Shown here one piece after another: positions 59,325-64,000 of a DNA stretch of 64,000 bases; the stretch's first letter is position 1; every line of letters begins with the position of its first letter. Origin of the DNA: Amycolatopsis coloradensis (GTDB lineage: Bacteria > Actinomycetota > Actinomycetes > Mycobacteriales > Pseudonocardiaceae); the NCBI RefSeq assembly GCF_037997115.1, contig NZ_CP150484.1:4040871-4104870 (forward strand), read 5' to 3'. Below the pieces are notes generated by a model that did not search any database, was not told where the DNA came from, and saw nothing but the letters and a program-made list of their open reading frames with translations. A program made the position numbers and the translations under genes.

Positions 59325-59379
59325 GTCCGTGAAGGCCTCCTTCACTACCTTCAGGGTAGGCAAGGAGGCCTTCACGGAC
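59325..59379. repeat. Hairpin repeat between convergent genes (bidirectional terminator-like)
   Basis: Eighteen-base perfect arms (59325-59342 and 59362-59379; GTCCGTGAAGGCCTCCTT and its complement) enclose a 19-base loop that itself contains CTACC...GGTAG. It lies exactly between the stops of the converging peptidase and membrane-protein genes, where a two-way terminator is expected. A second copy occurs at 60036-60082. Confidence 0.8.
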
Positions 59380-59382
59380 CGG

Positions 59383-59970
59383 TCAGCTTTCGGCCTTGAC
59401 GTACAGGCGTACGGTTCCGCCGCGATGTGTGCGGAAGTAGTGCTGAAGCTGTGCGCTGCTCGCGACGCATCCGGCGCTGGTGAAATCGTTCTCGCCCGTT
59501 CTGGGAAGTACGACGGAACACTGCGCGAGATAGCTGAACTTGTCCGGCCACAGCACGAAGAACGTCGCGGTTCCGGAACCCGTGCCGCCGTTGTTGCGGA
59601 AGACGGCGCTCATCGAGCAGGCGTTGTCGTTGCACGGTCCGTTCCACTGCGATGAGCGGACCTGGAAATCGGGCCGTGCCGGTGGCGTCGTCCTGGCGGC
59701 CCGGGTGGCGGGCGCCTCCTCCGTGGTCCGCGCCGGTTCCCGGATCGGCCGCGACACGGTGGTCCGCGGCACGCTCGTGGCCGCGGCGAGCGGCCGTGAA
59801 GCCGACGTCTGGCTGGCAGGGGCGGGCGCGAGGCCCTTCAACGGATTGAACCCGGTCAGCGTATTGACGGCCGCCAGAATGGCGAAAACCCCGCTGATCG
59901 TGCCGACGATGACGCCCCACTTCTTGTAGTCCGGCTCGTCATCGGTTTTCTTTGGCTCGTCCCCCGACAT
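59383..59970 (-). CDS. Membrane-anchored secreted protein, unknown
   Basis: 195 aa. A charged start (MSGDEPKKTDDEPDYKKWG) is followed by one membrane helix (VIVGTISGVFAILAAV), a Pro/Ser/Thr-rich linker (about 45-100) and an extracytoplasmic domain of about 90 residues. That domain has four cysteines (GPCNDNACSM, QCSVVL, AGCVAS), likely two disulfides. Type II topology. Function unknown. Its final codons and the following hairpin are repeated near 60069-60110. Confidence 0.7.
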   Translation of the reverse strand: MSGDEPKKTDDEPDYKKWGVIVGTISGVFAILAAVNTLTGFNPLKGLAPAPASQTSASRPLAAATSVPRTTVSRPIREPARTTEEAPATRAARTTPPARPDFQVRSSQWNGPCNDNACSMSAVFRNNGGTGSGTATFFVLWPDKFSYLAQCSVVLPRTGENDFTSAGCVASSAQLQHYFRTHRGGTVRLYVKAES

Positions 59971-60035
59971 CGCCCCATTCTACGGGCAGACCCCCTTGTG
60001 ACGGAAAGAACAATTCGCGCAGATGTCCGGAGGTA

Positions 60036-60082
60036 GTGAAGGCCTCCTTCACTACCTTCAGGGTAGGCAAGGAGGCCTTCAC
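60036..60082. repeat. Second copy of the 59325 hairpin element
   Basis: GTGAAGGCCTCCTT (60036-60049) and AAGGAGGCCTTCAC (60069-60082) with the same loop as the copy at 59325. Identity continues past the hairpin for about 20 bases (GGTCAGCTTTC, then CTTGACGT), which in the first copy belong to the 3' end of the membrane-protein gene. So a piece of gene end plus hairpin is duplicated here. Confidence 0.75.
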
Positions 60083-60235
60083 GGACAGGTCAGCTTTCCG
60101 ACCTTGACGTCCCTGTTTCCACACACCCTCACCGAACGCCGCGCGGGCACCCAGCCCGACGCCGGAGCCATGATTCACCGGCCCTCTCCCGGGTACCCGA
60201 AGATCGAAAGCGGATCCGACGAGACAGGAGATACC

Positions 60236-61339
60236 GTGCACACTTCAACGCTCCGGCAGGTCACCGTGCGCGAAGGACCGTTCGCGTCGGTCTATTTCGA
60301 CAACTCGCACGACACCGAGGACGCCGCCGCGCGACTGGACCTGCGCTGGCGGTCGATCCGCAAGCAGCTGGCCGACGAAGGCGCCGAGGAGCGGACACTC
60401 AGCGCGCTCGACGCGGCCGTGACTGCCGCGCCGCCATCCGAAGGCAGGACCGGGCGTGCCCTGGTCGCCGAGGGCGGGGAGATCGTGCTCGACGAGGAGC
60501 TCGTGGAGCCGCCGCTCCGTGAGGTCGTCCGGGTCGCGCCGCAGCCGTATCTGCTCCCGCTTCTGCGGCTTTCCCCGGCGGTCGTGCCGCATGTGGTGGT
60601 GGTCGTGGACAAGACGGGCGCCGATCTGTTCGCGGTCGGCGAGGACGGCGCCGAGGAGCGGACCGTCGAGGGCGAGGACCACCCGGTGCACAAGGTGCGC
60701 GGCGGTGGCTCGGCCTACTGGAACATCCAGCATCGCGTGGAGGCCGTCGCCGAACGCAACGCCGCGGAGGTCGCGCGGGAGGCGGTCAAGCTCGCCGACG
60801 CCGTCGGCGCCGAGGTCCTGGTGCTCGCGGGCGAGGTGCAGGCGCGCGCACTGGTGCGTGACGAACTCCCGCCGCGGGGGACGGAGAAGGTCGTCGAGCT
60901 CGAACAAGGCGGCCGGGCGGACGGGAGCGCACCCGAGGCGCTCGAAGCCGAGGTGCGGCGGGTGCTGGCGGAGCACGCGGAACGCCGTCGCCAGGACGTG
61001 ATCGACCGGTTCCGCGCCGAACAGGGGCGCGACGGCGGGCTGGCGGTGGACGGGCTCGCGCGAACGACGGCGGCCCTGCGGTCGGCCGCCGTCGAGACGC
61101 TGCTGATCGACGGCGAGTCGCTGGCCGACCGGCTCGTCTGGGTCGCGGGCGACCCGACGCAGGTCGCGACCACGAAGGAGGATCTCGAACTTTCGGGGAC
61201 CGGCGCGGAAGCTCTCACGCGGTGTCGGGCGGACGAAGCGCTGCCGGCGGCCGTGCTGGCCGAAGGCGCGGATCTCGTCCCCGTCAGCGGTGAGGGCCTG
61301 GCCGAGGGCGTCGGCGCGATCCTGAGGTTCGCGGTCTGA
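60236..61339 (+). CDS. baeRF-family (eRF1-like) protein
   Basis: 367 aa protein of the bacterial/archaeal release-factor-1-like (baeRF, family 2) group. Visible are the N-terminal domain (VYFDNSHDTEDAAARLDLRW), a central RNase-H-like/eRF1-2 domain (HVVVVVDKTGADLFAV) and the C-terminal eRF1-3 type region (LRSAAVETLLIDGESLADRL). The sequence GGGSAYWNIQHRVE sits where release factors keep the catalytic GGQ-like loop. The family is predicted to act on stalled ribosomes or peptidyl-tRNA, but bacterial members are untested as far as I know. The GTG at 60236 has AGGAG five bases upstream. Confidence 0.8.
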   Translation: MHTSTLRQVTVREGPFASVYFDNSHDTEDAAARLDLRWRSIRKQLADEGAEERTLSALDAAVTAAPPSEGRTGRALVAEGGEIVLDEELVEPPLREVVRVAPQPYLLPLLRLSPAVVPHVVVVVDKTGADLFAVGEDGAEERTVEGEDHPVHKVRGGGSAYWNIQHRVEAVAERNAAEVAREAVKLADAVGAEVLVLAGEVQARALVRDELPPRGTEKVVELEQGGRADGSAPEALEAEVRRVLAEHAERRRQDVIDRFRAEQGRDGGLAVDGLARTTAALRSAAVETLLIDGESLADRLVWVAGDPTQVATTKEDLELSGTGAEALTRCRADEALPAAVLAEGADLVPVSGEGLAEGVGAILRFAV

Positions 61340-61538
61340 TTTCAGCGCGCGCCGGTGCCGTCGCGTTCCTCGCGGCTGGCCTGGTCCGCGCGATGAGGAC
61401 GGCAGAACATGCACACGAGGGTCTGCCCGACCTCACCACCGTTGTCTCCTCGGAGGGCGGGCGGTGGCCCTGCCGCATACCCTGGCTCGGTTTCGCCACG
61501 CCCCCCGAGGAGCCCTTGTAACGCGAGCGACGTGATGC

Positions 61539-61793
61539 TCAGGACGTGGCGACGGCGTCGCGTGCCTTCTCCCCGCCGGCGACCGCGCTTTCCCGCGCGC
61601 AGTGGGCGCAGCAGAAGAATCGGTCCTCCACCTGGATTCCGTGCCCGATGACTCGGCATCCGCAGTGTTCGCAGATCGGCGCCAGCTGGTGGATCGCGCA
61701 TTCGAAGGAGTCGAAGGTATGCCTCGCTCCTTCGACGGTCTGGATCTCGAACGTCTTCTCGTAGTCGTTTCCGCAGACTTCGCAGGTGGCCAT
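61539..61793 (-). CDS. Small zinc-ribbon protein
   Basis: 84 aa with three Cys/His clusters: CEVCGNDY at the start, CEHCGCRVIGHG in the middle and FFCCAHCARE near the end, consistent with one or two bound zincs. Widely seen in actinobacteria; function unknown. The ATG at 61793 is chosen for GGAGGAGG eight bases upstream; an ATG at 61823 would add ten acidic residues. Confidence 0.78.
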   Translation of the reverse strand: MATCEVCGNDYEKTFEIQTVEGARHTFDSFECAIHQLAPICEHCGCRVIGHGIQVEDRFFCCAHCARESAVAGGEKARDAVATS

Positions 61794-61943
61794 CGGGGCT
61801 TCCTCCTCCGGTTCGGTGTTCATTTCTCGGCGAGCAAAGGGATCCGGCCACCGGCGAGGACGGCTTCGAGCCGGCCGGGGGCCGACGGCGTAGTCCTGGC
61901 GAACGAGCGGGCCGTGGTGCGCGCGTCAGCCATGTCGATGGGC

Positions 61944-61968
61944 TACCCGGCTCGGTTCTCCGGCAATC
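61944..61968 (-). promoter_or_regulatory. Possible stress-sigma promoter of the zinc-ribbon gene
   Basis: On the minus strand GATTG (61968-61964), 15 bases, then GGGTA (61948-61944) resembles the GTTT/GATT-N15-GGGTA general-stress consensus. It lies about 150 bp upstream of the start codon, rather far, so support is modest. Confidence 0.3.
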
Positions 61969-62022
61969 ACGGCCACGTACATGAATCGAGGCGAAAGGGG
62001 TAATCCCCAGCAGGTGATCCGT

Positions 62023-62385
62023 ATGGAACGACCAGGTCCCCTCCGCTGGATGCAGTACGTCTACGGACGGCGGCTGCCCGAGCGATACCGGGACTGGGTC
62101 CTGCACGACGCGACGGCGCGCACGTGGCTGCTGCGCTTCGCCGTCCGGATCTGTTTTGAGGCGCTGCCGTGGCTCGTGGCCGCGTTCGTGCTCCTGGTGA
62201 CGCTGACGCCGTTGCCGGTGGCGCCGGTGCTGGGCGTGCTCGTGCTGAGCCTGTTCCTCGCGCTGTTCTTCACGATGACCAGCGCGGACGAACTGGCCGA
62301 GGTCCGTCTCGGCAAACACGGTTTTCCGCGCGGCACCGGCAAAGCGGTCCGGTCCGCCCGGGGAGGCTCGGGCAGCTGGCCCTGA
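62023..62385 (+). CDS. DUF5313-type membrane protein
   Basis: 120 aa. Begins with the family pattern MERPGPLRWMQYVYGRRLPE and YRDWVLHDATARTWLLRFAV, then two membrane helices (WLVAAFVLLVTLTPLPVAPV and LGVLVLSLFLALFFTM). Function unknown; common in actinobacteria. The ATG at 62023 matches the family start better than the upstream ATG at 61981. Its stop is five bases from the convergent response-regulator gene. Confidence 0.75.
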   Translation: MERPGPLRWMQYVYGRRLPERYRDWVLHDATARTWLLRFAVRICFEALPWLVAAFVLLVTLTPLPVAPVLGVLVLSLFLALFFTMTSADELAEVRLGKHGFPRGTGKAVRSARGGSGSWP

Positions 62386-62390
62386 TCGGG

Positions 62391-63062
62391 CTAGCCCGGA
62401 GCCGGGTCGCCTGGCACTACCAGGCCGGATTCGTAGGCGAGCACGACGAGCTGCGCGCGGTCGCGGGCGTGGAGTTTGGTCATGGCACGGTTGACGTGGG
62501 TCTTCGCGGTCAGCGGGCTGATCACCATGCGGTCGGCGATTTCGTCGTTGGACAGGCCCCGAGCGACCAGGGTGACGGCTTCGCGTTCGCGGTTGGTCAG
62601 CTCCTTCAGCCCCGTGCCCGTGCCGGCGCCCGGTGGCAGGGTGACGTACCGGTCGATCAGCTTGCGGGTGATCGATGGCGCGAGCAGCGCGTCGCCGCGT
62701 GCGGCCACGCGGACGGCGTGCAGGAAGTCTTCGGGTTCGATGTCCTTGACCAGGAATCCCGCCGCACCCGCCCGCAGCGCGTCGAAGACGTACTCGTCCA
62801 GGCCGTAGTTGGTCAGGATGACGACGTGCACGCCGGACAGGGCCGGATCGGCGGCGATGCGCCGGGTCGCCTCGATGCCGTCGACGACGGGCATCTGGAT
62901 GTCGATGAGCGCGATGTCGGGCAGGTGCTTCCTGGCGAGCGCCACGCCGTCGCTCCCGTCGGAGGCTTCGGCCACGACCTCGATGTCCTCCTCGATGTCG
63001 AGCAGCGCGCGGAAGCCGCTGCGGAGAAGCGGCTGATCGTCGACCAGCAGGACACGGATCAT
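62391..63062 (-). CDS. NarL/LuxR-type response regulator
   Basis: 223 aa. Receiver domain with acidic pocket (VLLVDDQP), phospho-acceptor Asp in ALIDIQMPVVDG (about residue 54) and switch lysine in FLVKDIEP. The C-terminal LuxR HTH is LTNREREAVTLVARGLSNDE and MVISPLTAKTHVNRAMTKL. It is activated by the adjacent sensor kinase, whose stop overlaps its ATG (ATGA). Target genes unknown. Confidence 0.92.
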   Translation of the reverse strand: MIRVLLVDDQPLLRSGFRALLDIEEDIEVVAEASDGSDGVALARKHLPDIALIDIQMPVVDGIEATRRIAADPALSGVHVVILTNYGLDEYVFDALRAGAAGFLVKDIEPEDFLHAVRVAARGDALLAPSITRKLIDRYVTLPPGAGTGTGLKELTNREREAVTLVARGLSNDEIADRMVISPLTAKTHVNRAMTKLHARDRAQLVVLAYESGLVVPGDPAPG

Positions 63063-64000
63063 GCGGTTCGCTCAACGGGCAGTTCGGCCCGGACGGAGAA
63101 ACCGCCCGAGTTTCGCGGTCCGGCGTGGAGACTGCCGCCCAGGGCGGTGACCCGTTCACGCATCCCCAGCAGTCCGACGCCGGGCACCGGTGCGGTGTCC
63201 GGAGCGGCCCCGCCGTCGTCGTCGACCCGGATGGCGAGAGCGCCGGGGCGGTGGTCGATCCGGACGGACGCGGTCGTGGCCGCGGCGTGCCGGGCGATGT
63301 TGGTCAGCGATTCCTGGACGATCCGGTACGCGGTGCGGTCCACCGCCACGGGCAGGTCGTGCCGCCGCCCTTCGACGACGAGCGTCGCGTCCAGGCCGGT
63401 CGCCTTCGCGCGTTCCACCAGGTCGGGGATCCGGTCGAGCCCGTGCGGCGGATTCGTTCCCTCGTCACGCAGGGCTTCCAGGGTCGCCCGCAGTTCCCGG
63501 GACGCCTCACGACCGGCTTCCCGGATCGCCAGCAAGGATTCCGGCACCGGCTCACCCCGTTTGGTCGCCAGGTGGACGGCGACTTCGGCCTGCACCTTGA
63601 TGACGGAGATCTGGTGGGTGAGCGAATCGTGCAGCTCCCGCGCGATGTGCAGGCGTTCCTCGTCGGCCCGGCGCCGCGCAGTCTCTTCGCGGGTGCGTTC
63701 GGCCTCGTCGGCCCGGCGTTCTGCCTGGCGCATCGCCTCACCCGCCGCTCCGGCGGCGATCAGCCAGGCCAGCTGAAGCGCGTCCCGGCTCTGTGCGAGT
63801 GCCTCGCTCACGGTGACGGCGTTGGCGGAGGCCAGGAGGACGAGCGGGAGCGCGGCGACCATGAGCAGCGATCCCGCGACGGCGACGACCCGGTGACCGG
63901 CCCGGACGGCGGCGTAGACCGCGACCAGGTAAGCGACGACAGGAACATCGAAGCCGAGGGCCTGGTATCCCAAGGCGCACACCCCGGTCACGGCCAGCAC
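63059..64000 (-). CDS. Sensor histidine kinase, NarL-partner type (5' end outside window)
   Basis: At least 313 codons; the N-terminus lies beyond the window. About three visible membrane helices precede a coiled segment and a HisKA_3 domain with the phospho-accepting His in IARELHDSLTHQISVIKVQA. The HATPase has N-box YRIVQESLTNIARHA and G-box GVGLLGMRERVTALGG. Cognate partner of the overlapping response-regulator gene. The signal is not assignable. Confidence 0.9.
   Translation of the reverse strand: MLAVTGVCALGYQALGFDVPVVAYLVAVYAAVRAGHRVVAVAGSLLMVAALPLVLLASANAVTVSEALAQSRDALQLAWLIAAGAAGEAMRQAERRADEAERTREETARRRADEERLHIARELHDSLTHQISVIKVQAEVAVHLATKRGEPVPESLLAIREAGREASRELRATLEALRDEGTNPPHGLDRIPDLVERAKATGLDATLVVEGRRHDLPVAVDRTAYRIVQESLTNIARHAAATTASVRIDHRPGALAIRVDDDGGAAPDTAPVPGVGLLGMRERVTALGGSLHAGPRNSGGFSVRAELPVERTA

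Noticed and set aside
59325..60090. CRISPR array from repeated palindromes
   Set aside because: Only two copies, 700 bp apart, no regular spacers and no cas genes.
61342..63159. 605-codon minus-strand frame
   Set aside because: It crosses the zinc-ribbon, DUF5313 and response-regulator genes in another frame and has no family features.
1..64000. Insertion sequences, prophage, integrases, tRNA or rRNA genes
   Set aside because: No transposase, integrase, phage structural protein, cloverleaf or rRNA segment was recognised anywhere in the window.

Overview
The window looks like chromosomal DNA of a high-GC filamentous actinomycete, most likely a Pseudonocardiaceae such as Amycolatopsis. This is an inference from strong G/C bias at third codon positions, frequent GTG starts, ATGA/GTGA-coupled operons, GAF-ANTAR, SpoIIE-phosphatase and MEDS proteins, and families of intergenic palindromes. 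No rRNA, tRNA, CRISPR array, phage or insertion sequence was recognised.

Region 1 (1-11086) is a probable biosynthetic locus. A Gfo/Idh/MocA oxidoreductase on the minus strand, cut by the window edge, diverges from nine plus-strand genes. These encode two DegT-type PLP aminotransferases, two SAM methyltransferases, a UbiA prenyltransferase, a protoporphyrinogen-oxidase-like flavoenzyme, two acyl-adenylate/CoA ligases and an oddly built CaiB-type CoA transferase. Every junction overlaps by 1-4 bases. There is no PKS or NRPS in view and I do not recognise the product. This is my best candidate for an undescribed system.

Region 2 (11.1-24.8 kb) is a patchwork of small regulatory and stress genes: GAF-ANTAR, AraC, alpha/beta hydrolase, PAP2, CBS, SPW, a gamma-carbonic-anhydrase-like protein, a K+ channel, PadR and an APC permease. 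It also holds decaying fragments of STAS, LigD polymerase, DUF326, HxlR, MEDS, VOC, amine-oxidase and hypothetical genes, plus several hairpin repeats.

Region 3 (24.8-34.4 kb) has a peptide/nickel-type ABC importer preceded by a cobalamin riboswitch, so probably a cobalt or corrinoid-related uptake system. It is followed by a methyltransferase, a TMEM175 protein, a divergent MarR/DUF6790 pair with a palindromic operator, and an AraC regulator next to a secreted DJ-1/PfpI protein.

Region 4 (34.4-40.7 kb) is a stressosome-type partner-switching module: RsbR, RsbS, RsbT, a kinase-phosphatase protein and a SpoIIE phosphatase in one operon. A MarR regulator lies immediately upstream, and a further SpoIIE phosphatase and an RsbW-like kinase are next door.

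Region 5 (40.8-47.9 kb) holds a RecQ remnant, small membrane proteins, a PadR-ABC exporter operon and a complete catechol ortho-cleavage operon (catR-catB-catA-catC).

Region 6 (48.2-59.3 kb) is an 11-kb coupled operon of two penicillin-recognising serine hydrolases, a complete oligopeptide ABC importer with a permease-ATPase fusion, and a giant S9 peptidase fused to a class C beta-lactamase-like domain. It reads as a dedicated system for importing and hydrolysing unusual peptides.

Region 7 (59.3-64 kb) contains duplicated hairpins, a membrane-anchored secreted protein, a baeRF release-factor-like protein, small stress-type proteins, and a NarL-type two-component pair cut by the window end.
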